From positions 166,679,252-166,743,251 of the forward strand of contig NC_080540.1 in the NCBI RefSeq assembly GCF_028640845.1: a stretch of 64,000 nt of DNA, given 5' to 3'. The notes under the pieces were generated by a model. It had not been told where the DNA came from. It saw nothing but the letters and a program-made list of their open reading frames with translations, and ran no database searches. This DNA comes from Ahaetulla prasina (lineage: Eukaryota; Chordata; Lepidosauria; Squamata; Colubridae). A program made the translations under genes and the position numbers. Shown in pieces: positions 43,813-54,475 of this stretch (the stretch's first letter is position 1; every line of letters begins with the position of its first letter).

Positions 43813-44289
43813 AAAGCAAGCAAGTAGCACTGGGTTTTTTTCAAGATAGGCTATCAATTTGACCTCTAATGATAAAGATATAGAAAGTACATTGATTACC
43901 TGATACTTGAAAGTATAGCTAAGAACCCAAGATAAGTGTAATTGGAAATTATTATTTATGCCTCATAAATATCTTCCCCTATGGCTTAATGAGACCTCTT
44001 GCTCTTGAGAGATAGATGACTCCAGCTGCTGAACTCTAGTCGCTGCCCATGTGAAAGGATATCTCTGAATTGTGAAACAAAATCGTCTATTCCTACTTCT
44101 GACAATTCACTACGAAAGAGCTGGAATTGAGATACTGCCCAAATATGAAGATCCTTGTTGAATGAAAATGATCTTTTAATCTTTGCTAATATCATAGGCT
44201 GTTGAGATCATCCCATTGTGACAAAACACAAGTGTACCAGCTGACTGGAGATAAGTCATTGCTTCATTGATGATCCCCCCACCCCCTCA
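43813..44289. other. unclassified non-coding stretch
   Basis: Nothing recognised. Confidence 0.4.
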
Positions 44290-44892
44290 AATATACAGCC
44301 TCATTATAAAGGCCTTTTGGATAAAAATTTGGTGGATTTTACAAAATGTTTTGAAAAAGAAGATAAAGTTCCTGCTGCAATTTTTTCTGTTGGGAATTAT
44401 TATGGACTGTACAGTAACTGAGACTAAATTGATTTTAAATCTAATAACAGCAGCAAGATTATTAATAGGACAGTACTGGAAGAAAAAAGAAGTACCTACA
44501 ATAGAAGAATGGATATTGAAAGTTGCCAGTTTGGCTGAGATGGCGAAAATATCAGCCTTTCTGAAAGACAATACGCAAGAAAGATACTTAAAGGAATGGA
44601 AAAAATGGATTGACTATATTCAAAGTAGATATCAGACTAAGAGTTATCAGACTGCCTTTGAATGATTATGATGTATTATTTTTGATTGTTTTCGGGGGAA
44701 GTTAGGAATTGATGATTGTAGGGGTATAATTAAGTTGGGACAAAAATTTTTTAGCATATGTTTGTTTTATTTTTAACTATACCTTGTGCTCGTTCCGGGA
44801 AGTCGGGGGGGGGTTGTGAAGGAGGGGGGGGGGGGGGAAAGGGGGAAAAAATTTTCTGTAAAACTTTTTGAATAAAAAATAAAATAAAATAA
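44290..44892 (+). mobile_element. L1 LINE 3' part with ORF2 C-terminus
   Basis: The frame ending at 44665 reads TETKLILNLITAARLLIGQYWKKKEVPTIEEWILKVASLAEMAKISAFL, the typical end of a vertebrate L1 ORF2. The 3' UTR contains 'ccgggaagtcgg' and long G runs (44805-44850) before an A-rich tail. The 5' breakpoint is uncertain. The tail abuts the hairpin MITE at 44895. Confidence 0.85.
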
Positions 44893-44894
44893 TA

Positions 44895-45268
44895 CCGTAT
44901 ATACTCGAGTATAAGCCGAGTTTTTCAGCACGTTTTTTGTGCTGAAAAACGTCCCCTCGGCTTATACTCGGGTCTATACGGCTTATACTCCAGTTGTTTT
45001 TTTTTTAAGCCCTCGCTTATACTCGAGTATATACGGCTTATACTCGAGTTTTTTTTTTTCACATTTTACCGACGGAAGCCCTGCGGTGCAGTGAGAGGGC
45101 GGGGCGGGGAGCCGCCAGCCTTCTCAGCTGAGGGAGGAGGGTTTCAACCGTAGGTGCCTCATTTCCCACCCTCGGCTTATACTCGAGTCCCCAGTTTACC
45201 CCAGTTTTTGGGGTAAAATTGGGGACCTCGGCTTATACTCGGATCGGCTTATATTCGAGTATATACGG
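44895..45268. mobile_element. hairpin DNA MITE (CCGTATATACTCGAG ends)
   Basis: The left end CCGTATATACTCGAGTAT and the right end are inverted copies, flanked by TA at 44893-44894 and 45269-45270, as in Tc1/mariner insertions. CTCGGCTTATACTCG recurs about six times in both orientations inside. GC-rich filler near 45060-45170 has no coding capacity. Confidence 0.85.
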
Positions 45269-45270
45269 TA

Positions 45271-45675
45271 TATATATACAGACTCATTAGTGCCTCTAGT
45301 CAATTAGAATTGCTTCAGAATTGTGTAATACTTGTTTATTCAGTGAATACAGGTCAAGTAGGAAATAATACAGGATTCTATACAAGTAATGGTGACTCTA
45401 GTCTTCATCTCTTTGGGGAAAAATATCCTACTTGTTATTATGATGTATTAGAGGGAAGATTGATTTTGCCCACTTTGGGTTAAGTAGGTGCGGCAGATTC
45501 TAGTAATTTATCAAACCTGAGCCACACAGGGAAATTGGTGGGCACCAAGGAGGCATTACAGGGGTTTTGGTATCCAAAAGTACAGTACAGTGACTTTGGT
45601 CCAATCATTCTCCCTCAACTCATCTCACCTCCCAGGATTGTTATAGTGAAGAAAAACAGGCAGAGGGAGCATTAT
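45271..45675. other. unclassified non-coding stretch
   Basis: Nothing recognised apart from TA-rich DNA at the left edge. Confidence 0.4.
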
Positions 45676-46270
45676 TTTTATTTTATTTTATTTATTTATT
45701 TGTCACAACAGTATATATAACAGTATATATAAGCATAAGCATGAAATAACTATACAATATATAACATATATATAACCATAAATATGTAATAACTATATGA
45801 AATTGTATACAATTAAAGGGAACATTAGGACAGGAACGGTAGGCATGTTGGTGCTCATATGCACGCTCCTTACAGACCTCTTAGGAATGGGGTGAGGTCA
45901 ATAGTAGACAGTTTTTGGTTGAAGTTTTGGGGATTTTGGGAAGAGACCACAGAGTCAGGTAGTGTGTTCCAAGTATTAATAACTCTGTTACTGAAGTCAT
46001 ATTTTCTGCAATCAAGATTGAAGCAGTTAACATTAAGTTTAAATGTATTGTTTGCTCGTGTAGTGTTGCAGTTGAAGCTGAAGTAGTCTTCAACAGGAAG
46101 GACATTGTAATAGATGATTCTATGAGTTAAACTCAGGTCATGTCGAAGGCGGCGGAGTTCTAAGTTTTCTAAACCCAAGATGTCAAGTCTGGTGGCATAC
46201 GGTATTTTGGTGTATTCAGAGGAGTGGAGAACTCTTCTTGTAAAATATTTCTGGACACGTTCAATCATTA
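45676..46270 (-). pseudogene. CR1-clade LINE 3' part, ORF C-terminus readable
   Basis: Frame 45870-46268 (minus) is open for 132 codons: IERVQKYFTRRVL, then YATRLDILGLENLELRRLRHDLSLTHRI, ending LTPFLRGL. This is the C-terminal domain after the RT core. The 3' UTR continues to a TTTA-type tail near 45676. It is truncated at its 5' side. Confidence 0.85.
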
Positions 46271-46499
46271 GCTATACTGCCTAGAACTGCTGTACAAAAG
46301 GTGGGCGGGATAGGAATGAAATGAAATCAATCATCATATTGCCCACTTAGGTAACAGTTCTCTAAGTTTAGAGAGTTTTCTGCTTGGCTTGTCCCTGAAG
46401 CAACCTGGGAACTTTCTGAATGCAAAGCATAAGTTTCCCCATAAGCAGTGGTCTTCCTCAAAGATTGTGGGGGTATCACATTTCTGGTTTACATTGTAG

Positions 46500-46935
46500 C
46501 AGGAGAGCTAAGCAGGGCGTAACTGTGTCCATTTGATGTGTGCCATTTCAGTTGTTCCATCTGCCATCAGATGCGCTGGGGCGGAAACTAGATCAGGAGA
46601 GACATCGTGAGCAAATTCACCTGGATTCTAAAGACAGCACATCTGGAGCACATTCCAAACAGGAGGTCAGGTGGACGGAGGGGAGGGGGGGACGTATGGC
46701 CAAATAAAGGCAGAGCTTGCATGCTAAGCAGCTTCCTGTATTCTCATTCCGGAGGAAGGCTCTGGGTTGCGTCCTCTTCAGAGACCTTTCGGCAGCTCGA
46801 AATATATGCACTCCCATGATTAACTTCTTCCCCATGCTCGGTGTTTTTTAAGCACTTCATTTGTATGGGATGCAGGCATGCGGTCCCTCGGTCCTGTTTA
46901 TTATCATAATGCTTCATGAAAAATTAACCAGCAGG
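46500..46935. other. candidate conserved non-coding element
   Basis: A repeat-free block with 'cccatgattaacttc', 'gtttattatcataatgc', 'catgaaaaattaacc' and CpG-containing stretches. Short frames on both strands (46607-46835) have no domain. It resembles enhancer DNA only in composition and motif spacing. Confidence 0.3.
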
Positions 46936-47837
46936 GGAGGATGGAGATTGCGAGCCTCTGCCACGCTGCTTGGGAAAGAGAGGCGACTTTGATCTTTCTT
47001 GTGATGGGCGAGAACCCAACGGGATCTGTACTCGGTGGAGACAGCCATGGGAAGCATGTGGGTGCAGCAAAGGGCAAGCAGTACCAGGGGCAAAGGAAGG
47101 GAAAAAAAAGTTTGTTCCGCATAGATGAACTGCTAACAAAGACGGTGATGACAAAGAAGAAATAGAAAGTTGTAAGAAATTAGGCTGTTAGAACTTTTGA
47201 ATATATTAGGGCTGTATTGTATTAGACTGCAGTATGCAAAGCTCAAGTATGCAAAGCTTGGACAGTGAATTTGCTGAACATTATGCCTAATGTATTTTCT
47301 TTATTCTGGTGAGGTATTTGCAGCCCTCCAGAGGCTGCTGAACTACAGCTTCCAACAGCCCGAGTTGGCATATCCATTGGTAAGAGATTCTGTAGGTAAC
47401 AACATCTGGATGGTTGCTAGAACTCCGCCTCTTGTAGAGCAAGACCATACGCTGAAGGTAAAGTGACCATGCTGTTAAAATATACGCAGCACGTACATGC
47501 ATGTGGGCTGCTCAGTCCATTCTGAGAGTGAGGCAGTCAACCTAAGGCAATGGCAGAAGCTTGATAAATTTAAACCTGCACCCTAACAGAAGACTAGGAT
47601 GGGGATTCCCTTTGCTTATACCTGAGTTTGTACGGCATAATTACAGGGAGGGGACCTGCAGTCATGGTTCAACTTCAACTTCTAGTGATGGGAGGGGGAA
47701 ATGTGGTAGAAAATCCACAATCATTGATCCTTTGAAATACTGGTTCCAAAAATTTGGATTTGTACTATATTAAGTCAAGTGGTGGTCAATATATGTAGCT
47801 CGGGTGTAGGATGAGCATGACGGTTTGTCCCCCGAGC
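46936..47837. other. unclassified non-coding stretch
   Basis: No gene found. Short frames at 46904-47165 on both strands are unsupported. Confidence 0.4.
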
Positions 47838-48392
47838 TTGTGGGTTGGTTTCTGAACCTACAACCAACCTACGAACCCCTCAGAATCTAAATCAACCTCA
47901 CAGCCAACCAGAGACAGCACCGACCCTCAACCAATCCACACAACCCCCTCCCCCCCACACCAGCAGTTCATCTCCCAATGACCCTGACCTGATGTAATCT
48001 CCTGTCAGAAGACCTATCACAAGACTCACTGATGACTTACACCTGACCCATCACTTGACAAACCCACACCTGAAGCCCTTATAAATAGAAGAACACTGGC
48101 ATTAACATCCCCTAAACCAGGGGTGGTATTCACTTACCTTCACTACCGGTTCACAAATGTGAGCACGCGCCCACCTCTACGCATCCACAGGACCTTCCGT
48201 GCATGTGCAGAGCATCAAAAATGGGACATGATGACGTCCGGACAGGTGGGCTGAGCCTCCTGCCGCTGCTGCCACCGATTCGCCAGAACTGGCTAGAACC
48301 GGCTGAATATCACCACTGCCCAAAACCCCTAAGCTGAAGATGTTACTTAGCCTGGTATCAAAATATTTGGAAACCAACCCACAAGCTTGGAG
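47838..48392. mobile_element. inverted-repeat element, family unknown
   Basis: 'gagcttgtgggttggtttc' at 47838 and 'gaaaccaacccacaagcttg' at 48373 are inverted copies about 530 bp apart. Inside the right one is CTGAAGA (48334-48340), a hairpin-like 'tgttacttagcctggta', then 'tcaaaat', a decayed version of the core in the foldback at 25225. A hAT MITE (48118) is inserted between. Confidence 0.5.
48118..48318. mobile_element. hAT MITE (GGTGG ends)
   Basis: The ends are CAGGGGTGGTATTCAC and GAATATCACCACTG. Octamers CCCTAAAC (48110-48117) and CCCAAAAC (48319-48326) differ once. 'cactaccggttcacaaatg' and 'gaactggctagaaccggctg' mark the family. Confidence 0.85.
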
Positions 48393-48714
48393 AATGTACT
48401 TTCACCATCATTAAGTCATTTGCTGTAAATTTCCTTGAAAATACATATTTTTGAAAGCATTAATTTTCTGGAAATGATCTGGAAGGAAAATAGGGGAAGA
48501 ATATCATTCATTGCTGCTCCAATATTCCTATAGGATGGTTCATAAAACTGTACAATCATTATATTGGAAGGGTAAATTGGGCCATCAAATCAAAAACCAG
48601 ATGTTCAGCAAAGGAATCCAGAATGAATGCATTGGAGAAAAGAAATTCACTCATATTGGTGGCTGTAATTTTTCAGAGTGTTTAGTAACTGGCAACTCCT
48701 ATTTGTATCTGCTT

Positions 48715-48913
48715 CAGTGGTGGGTTTCTACTGGTTCTCCCGGTTTGGACGAACCGGTAGTGGTGGTGGCGGGAGACTCCACCCATCCGCGTAGACATCA
48801 TCACGGATGCTCTGCGCATGCACAGAAGGTTCTGCACATGTGCAGAAGCACCATGCGCAAGCACACACTCACAGTTCGGAACAGGTAGCGAAGGTAAGTG
48901 GAACCCACTATTG
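48715..48913. mobile_element. hAT MITE (GGTGGG ends)
   Basis: The ends are CAGTGGTGGGTTTCTAC and GGAACCCACTATTG. Octamers ATCTGCTT (48707-48714) and ACCTGCTT (48914-48921) differ once. The interior is closely similar to 21596, including TGCGCATGCACAGAAGG near 48813. Confidence 0.85.
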
Positions 48914-49091
48914 ACCTGCTTCCTCTAATACCAAAGTGGACTTACTAACAGAAAACTGATACCAATGCCATACACTTAGAATTACTAAATTCTTTGCACA
49001 TGACTTATTTTAAATAAACGGAAGTAACTATTTTCCCACAGAATAATCTACTTTTGATTAATCCCAATTTTCTGTGTTTCAACAGTATAAA

Positions 49092-49337
49092 CTTTGGTGT
49101 AGTGGTTAAAGTGCTGGCCTAGAAACCAGGAGAATGTGAGTTCTAGTTCTGCCTCAGTCATGAAAGCCGGCTGGGTGACTTTAGGTCAGTCACTCTCTCT
49201 TAGCCCAGCCCACCTCACAAGATTGTTGTTGCTGGGAAAAAGAGGAGAGAGAAAAGGAATCTTAAATATGTCCACCACCTGGAGTTACTTATAAAGTAAT
49301 AAAGCAAAGGTAAATAAATAAATAATAAAATAAATCT
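49092..49337 (+). mobile_element. squamate-type tRNA-derived SINE, full length
   Basis: The head TGGTGTAGTGGTTAAAGTG contains an A-box-like motif; 'gagttctagttctgcc' is a B-box-like motif. The body has 'catgaaagccggctgggtga' and 'cacctcacaagattgttgtt'; the tail is AAATAAATAAATAA. It is the best copy of this family here. Confidence 0.85.
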
Positions 49338-49897
49338 CCCATATCAGTAAAGATGCATCAAGGATCCAAGTAACATTCCTTGATATCTGTTTTTGGCCTA
49401 AAGTAGCCATTGACTGGTGTAAATATTTTAAATTACAAATCCATAAAATGCAAGCAACATAGCAATGTTGTGCAGAGAATGGGAGATAAACCACATGGGA
49501 ATTTTTTCGACATTTACAAGAAGCAGCAATTGCAAAACGTGATTATAGTTCTGTTCAAATCTTTGATCCTGATTGGTTTGCCTAGAAGGCTTGTGGCTAT
49601 AAATTTCCTTGAAAATACGTATTTTTACTTGTGGCCGACCGATCTCTTCTTCCCAATGGTGAGATGGGAAATGAAAGCTACCAGGCTCTTTTGTTCTTTT
49701 GTTCTTAATTGATTCATTAGACCAAGAAAGAGATTGCAGGAGAAACACAGCAGAATGGGAAAATGGGGTATGGGATGAGGTGTGCAATAGTCTTTCAGTA
49801 AATCATCAGAAATTAGAGTTGAAGGCACTGTACTAAAAACCTTGCCTCACCCCAATTAAGTGAAACAGATGCAAAAGAGAAGAGGGCTGATCTTCTA
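49338..49897. other. unclassified non-coding stretch
   Basis: Overlapping frames on both strands (49410-49828) without domains; no gene. Confidence 0.4.
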
Positions 49898-50371
49898 CAG
49901 GTAGTCCTCAATTTATGACCACTTGCTTAGCAAATGTGGAAAGTTACCACAAACACTTCCAAAAGCTATTTATGATCCGATTTCAAAGCTACAGTTCCCT
50001 CTTTCTACCCCAGGCAACACACACCTGCAGTCATGTGATTGCATTTTGTGTACTTGGCAACCGACTCACTTTTACAACCATTTATAGCATTGTGTGGTCA
50101 CATGACCATGATTTTAAAGGTTTTTTTTAAATTGGTTTCTGTAATTTATTTCGGATTTCTGGCAAAAAAACACCCATTGGGTGAAACGGATATGTTTTAA
50201 CAATTGCGGCATTCAATTAATGACCACTGTGTTCATGTAAAAGTCACTTAATGACTGCCATAAAATAGTCGTAAAATCAGACCTAGTCACATGATGACTT
50301 ATTTAACAACTGCAATGACTTATGACCGTAAGTCCAGCTCAGTTAGAGTCGTAAGTCAAGGACTGCCTTTA
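49898..50371. mobile_element. DNA MITE (ACAGGTAGTCC family), both ends kept
   Basis: It starts ACAGGTAGTCCTCAATTTATG and ends 'cgtaagtcaaggactgcctt'. These are inverted copies. The interior repeats 'gcaatgacttatgaccg'-like units in both orientations. No coding sequence. Confidence 0.8.
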
Positions 50372-51139
50372 TCTTTAATTATTGGCCTGGTGTTTGCCCA
50401 ATGCTATGATAATTTATAATGTGGTTTATTATTTTCCGGCTTGCTATGGCAAAAAAGTTCATCCCCAAAGAGAACCCATGGTATATGTTTTATATATTTA
50501 AAAAATCATGATTCATTGGTGGAATGAATGCAGACTTTGCAGTTCAATTGTAGCACTTATCACCAGTTCTTTAAAGCAGCAACATCACTGGGATTATAGA
50601 ACTGCCCCCTCTATATCCAGACAATATCTATATGTGGCTACTTTCAAGAGTTGTAGATAGGTATCACATTTTGCAGTCCCATTTTGGAATCAAATCTGAA
50701 GTACTACAAGGCCCATTTAGGTAGTCCAAAGGAAGAGCAGAGGCAGCCCAGAAAACCAGCAACTGAATTAATTAAGTTGGGGGGGAAGTCTGCATCCCTT
50801 TTCTGTCACACAGTGGTTATCTGGATTTTTGCATCTCAAATACTACCTATTGTTTAAAATGAACCGCATGTAAAATAAGCAAGCCATTTATAAAACATAT
50901 CTGCATATGGATATGCCAACCATTCTGGGGAGGGCTGTTCCTTCTCTTGCGATGAGTGGCAGACAAAATAGGGAAAAGAAGGAAGAGAAGTGGATCTTCA
51001 CTCTATATATCAAGGATGGGGCTGTCTGAAGAACCATCTGTCCTCACTTTCCTTCCCCCTAGAGGCCAAGAGCCTTTCCCATGGAGGAAGGTGAGAGAAA
51101 TTCTTTATTTGTGTCAGAAGCATCCTCAAATTATACATA
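50372..51139. other. unclassified non-coding stretch
   Basis: Nothing recognised. Confidence 0.4.
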
Positions 51140-52012
51140 CCCCCCCCGTTTCCCTGAAAATAAGGCCTATCCTGAAAATAAGCCCTATCCTGAAAATAAG
51201 CCCTAGCCTGTTTTATGTGTGCACCTAATATAAGCCCTACCCCCAAAATAAGCCCTACTTAAGAGCCCGTGCAGCTGGCTGGCTGCCTATTCTGTCTGAT
51301 TGCTCATGGTGCAGCAGCCACAAGGCAAGGTGGGGTGGTGATGGAGCTGCCCCATGTGCTCCACACCAGCTCAGCTCAGGGCTCCTCCATCCATTCCATC
51401 CACACCCCAACAGCTACCTCATGGCGGCAGCACCAGCACCCATGTTCAGTAGAAGCCCACGTGAGCTCCGGCCCACTTCTTCTGCTTGCTTCGGCCGCAA
51501 TGGAGCAGGAGGCCAAGTGGTGTGTTGGAGCTATGGCCGTGAGGTGAGGCAGGTGTCAGGGAGTGGATGGCCTGGCTGCAGGGCCCTGAGGTAAGCCAGT
51601 GCAGGGCATTTGAGGCAGCTCCACCCACCCCCACCTTACTCATGGCCGCAGCACTGCAACATCACTTGGCCTCCTGCTCCATTGCATCTACAAGCAAGGA
51701 GAAGACATGGGCTGGTGCCACTCGGGGTCCTGCTGGACAGGGATGCCGGAGCCACCACTGTGAGATGAGGCAGGTTTTGGGGCATGGGTGGCCTGGCTGC
51801 AGGGCCCTGAGGAAAGCCAGTTTGGGGTGTATGGGGCAGCACCACCACCCTGCCTCATGATGGCAGCACCCTCCTGCCCTGCCGCAAGCAAGCAGAAGAA
51901 GTGGGCCTCCCGTACATGGAAAAAAAATAAGACACCCCTGAAAATAAGCCCTAGTACTTATTTTGGGGCCCGAAAGAAAATAAGACCTGGTCTTATTTCC
52001 AGGGAAACACGG
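51140..52012. mobile_element. large DNA MITE (CCCGTTTCCCTGAAAATAAG ends)
   Basis: The right end 'ttccagggaaacacgg' is the inverse of the left end, and TA lies at both borders (51138-51139 and 52013-52014). 'gaaaataagccctatcctg' repeats two to three times near the left and in inverse sense at the right. The CpG-rich interior has a tandem unit of about 221 bp ('ggcctggctgcagggccctg' at 51568 and 51789). Frames such as 51788-52234 span the border and are not genes. Confidence 0.8.
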
Positions 52013-52102
52013 TATATAACATTCAACACAGAGCAAGTTAAAAAAAAGTATAGAATAGATCGAGGAAATATAGCACATGTAAAAAGTAAAAAAAAAAAAA
52101 GG

Positions 52103-52170
52103 ACCATAAGGGGCGTGCATAAGCGCACAAACGTGCCTACCGTTCCTGTACTATTGTTTTTCTTTTCTTC

Positions 52171-52221
<51 letters not shown>

Positions 52222-52332
52222 TTATACCTCCTAATATTTACTCATATATATGTTTATATACTATATAACCTTTCTGTATGATACTTACATATATTGTTGT
52301 GACAAAATAAATAAAAAATAAATAAAATAAGG
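52103..52332 (+). mobile_element. CR1-clade LINE 3' UTR with (AT)n expansion
   Basis: 'aaggggcgtgcataagcgca' and 'cgtgcctaccgttcctgtac' match the UTR of the LINEs at 43329 and 45676. A (AT)n tract of about 46 bp (52174-52219) has grown inside the UTR where other copies have only short TATATA. The tail is AAATAAATAAAATAA. Confidence 0.85.
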
Positions 52333-52818
52333 AAAACAAGAAAACTTCATCAAAACTTGAATTGCCATAATGTTGTTTTCCTAAAGTCCCCTGCTTCCTT
52401 CTTTGATCCAGTTACAGTTTCTGTACTAATAAACTTTATGTCCAGTTTTAGACCCAATTCTGAGAAAATAAGCTTGAAAGAGGGTCAAAAATCCTTCTAC
52501 CCACTTGGAGCTTTTCCTCATATCAGTACATCAGTAATGGGGTGGGGTAGGGAAGAAATCTTAAGTATCAGTGTAAAAGTCCTTTTTTTCCAGTGATAAC
52601 AGTTCTAGGATAAATTAGATCAATAATAATGTCTGTCCATGTATCTCTCCTGCTCAGCTTTTCCTCATTATCTGACTATTCCAGAATATAAATAAAGACA
52701 GAGGAGGACAGTTTTATGATTGGGAGAATTTTGTGTCTATTTTTAGGGTCCCGTGCTATAAAAGAGAATGGAGGACAATTCTTATGATTGAGAGAACTTT
52801 GCGTCTATTTTTAAGGCC
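52333..52818. other. unclassified non-coding stretch
   Basis: Contains a tandem duplicate of about 75 bp: 'acagttttatgattgggaga' at about 52709 and 'acaattcttatgattgagag' at about 52776. Confidence 0.5.
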
Positions 52819-53455
52819 AGAATAGAATAGAATAGAATTTTACTGGCCAAATGTGATTGGACACACAAGGAGTTTGTTTTGGTGCATATGCTCTCAGTGT
52901 ACATAAAAGAAAAAAAATTACCTTCATCAAAGATACAACATTTACAACACAAATGATGGTCATAGGTTGCAATTTAACCCTTAATGATAGCAACAAAAAG
53001 TTAGTCATACAGTCATAAGTGGAAAGAGATTGGTGATGGAAACGATGAAAAGATTAATAGTAGTGTAGATTTAGTAAATAGTTTGACATTGTTGAGGGAA
53101 TTATTTGTTTAGCAGAGTGATGGCCTTCGGGAAAAAACTATTCATGTGTCTAGTTGTTCTGGTGTTCAATGCTCTATAGCGTCGTTTTGATGGTAGGAGT
53201 TGAAACAGTTTATATTTTCACAGCTCTTTTCTTGATTCATGCAGTATACAGGTCCTCAGTGGAAGGCAGGTTGGTAGCAATTGTTTTTTCTGCAGTTCTA
53301 ATTATCCTCTGAAGTCTGTATCTGTCTTGTTGGGTTGCAGAACCAAACCAGACAGTTATAGAGGTGCAAATGACAGACTCAATAATTCCTCTGTAGAACT
53401 GGATCAGTAGCTCCTTGGGCAATTTGAGCTTTCTGAGTTGGCGCAGAATGATCAC
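52819..53455 (-). mobile_element. snake CR1/L3-type LINE 3' part
   Basis: Three AATAG units then 'ttactggccaaatgtgattg'. Frame 53237-53455 (minus) reads LRQLRKLKLPKELLIQFYRGIIESVICTSITVWFGSATQQ, the C-terminal region of the RT protein. It is truncated near 53455, in the same region as the C-terminal frame of the 37404 copy. Confidence 0.9.
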
Positions 53456-53740
53456 AGCTCAATGACAGAACATAGATTGCTTATTCGGGCAAAGCAGAAC
53501 TGAGGAAAATTTCTGTTGAAATCATTGCGAACTTCTCATAAATCATGGTCCATGAAGGTAGGGGGATTAGTGATTCTTAGATGCCTTTCTATATTTTTAT
53601 GCATGAAGCATGTTTCTGTTAGAGTCTTCCTTCATAGATATGCTGCTTAGGATAATCTGTAATATGTTTGTTTTTTTAAAAAAGGAGACCAAAGCACAGA
53701 TCCCTAAAAAGGATCTTAATTTGCCCGTTTTTAATAGGGT

Positions 53741-54190
53741 TTTTCAAACTTGCAATCCTAAAATTCTGGATTTCCAGAATTGCCCAGACAGCATTCTGGA
53801 AGTTGAAGTCTACACATCTTAAAAGTTGCCAAAATTGAAAAACACTTATCTCTCAGAACATCTGGCACATCTATCCAGCTTTGGCAACTTTAAGACTTCT
53901 GGACCAGTGTTGGGTTTCAAATTTTTTTACTACCGGTTCTGGGGGTATGGCTTAGTGGGCATGGCATGGCTTGGTGGGTGTGGCTTGGTGGGCATGGCAG
54001 GGGAAGGTTATTGAAAAATCCTCACTCCCTCCTGATCAGCTGGGACTCGGGAGGCAGAAAATAGATGGGGGAAGGGCCAGTCAGAATTTTTACTACCAAT
54101 TCTTCAAACTACTCAAAATTTTCGCTACCGGTTCTCCAGAACTGGTCAGAACCTGCTGAAACCCACCTCTGTTGTGGACTTCAAAACGGG
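53741..54190. mobile_element. palindromic hAT MITE pieces with hAT inside
   Basis: A degenerate copy of the 3650 family ('ggaagttgaagtctacacat') at 53741-53849 is followed by another arm ('ttggcaactttaagacttct') that is cut by a younger hAT (53905-54171) and resumes 'ttgtggacttcaaa'. Confidence 0.7.
53905..54171. mobile_element. hAT MITE (GTGAAAT-like ends)
   Basis: The ends are CAGTGTTGGGTTTCAAA and TGAAACCCACCTCTG. Octamers TTCTGGAC (53897-53904) and TTGTGGAC (54172-54179) differ once. 'gctaccggttctccagaac' and the GGCTTGGTGGG repeats match 28402. Confidence 0.85.
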
Positions 54191-54475
54191 CTGAAAAAAC
54201 GGGCAGGGGTGGGGCAAGCCAATGGTGGGTTAGACTGAACCGGTCTGAACTGGCTGAATCCCACCTCTGCCTTTGAGGCGAGTGGCCAGGAGGTGGGGCT
54301 GGAGGGATGTCAAGTTGGCCACGCCACCCAGTCACGTGACCACCCAGCCACACCTATCTGGCCAGTCATTAGGGCAGAGAACCGGTTGTTAAATTATTTG
54401 AATCCCACCACCAGTCCTAAGTAACCTTTTTCAGTGCCATTGTAACTTTGAATGGTCACTAAGTGAAGTGTTGTA
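54191..54475. mobile_element. further hAT and MITE debris
   Basis: 'gaaccggtctgaactggctg' near 54239, 'gcagagaaccggttg' near 54375 and 'aatcccaccaccag' are pieces of the GGTGGG family without readable borders. 54417-54475 ('cagtgccattgtaactttga') is the right side of the ACAGGTAGTCC MITE. Confidence 0.6.

Noticed and set aside
51788..52234. 148-codon plus-strand frame, GC-rich then A/T-rich
   Set aside because: It crosses the border of a DNA MITE into a LINE 3' UTR and ends in an (AT)n tract.
54200..54415. A further hAT MITE with GGTGGG ends
   Set aside because: Motifs fit the family, but I could not find matching termini or an 8-bp duplication, so it is listed only as debris.
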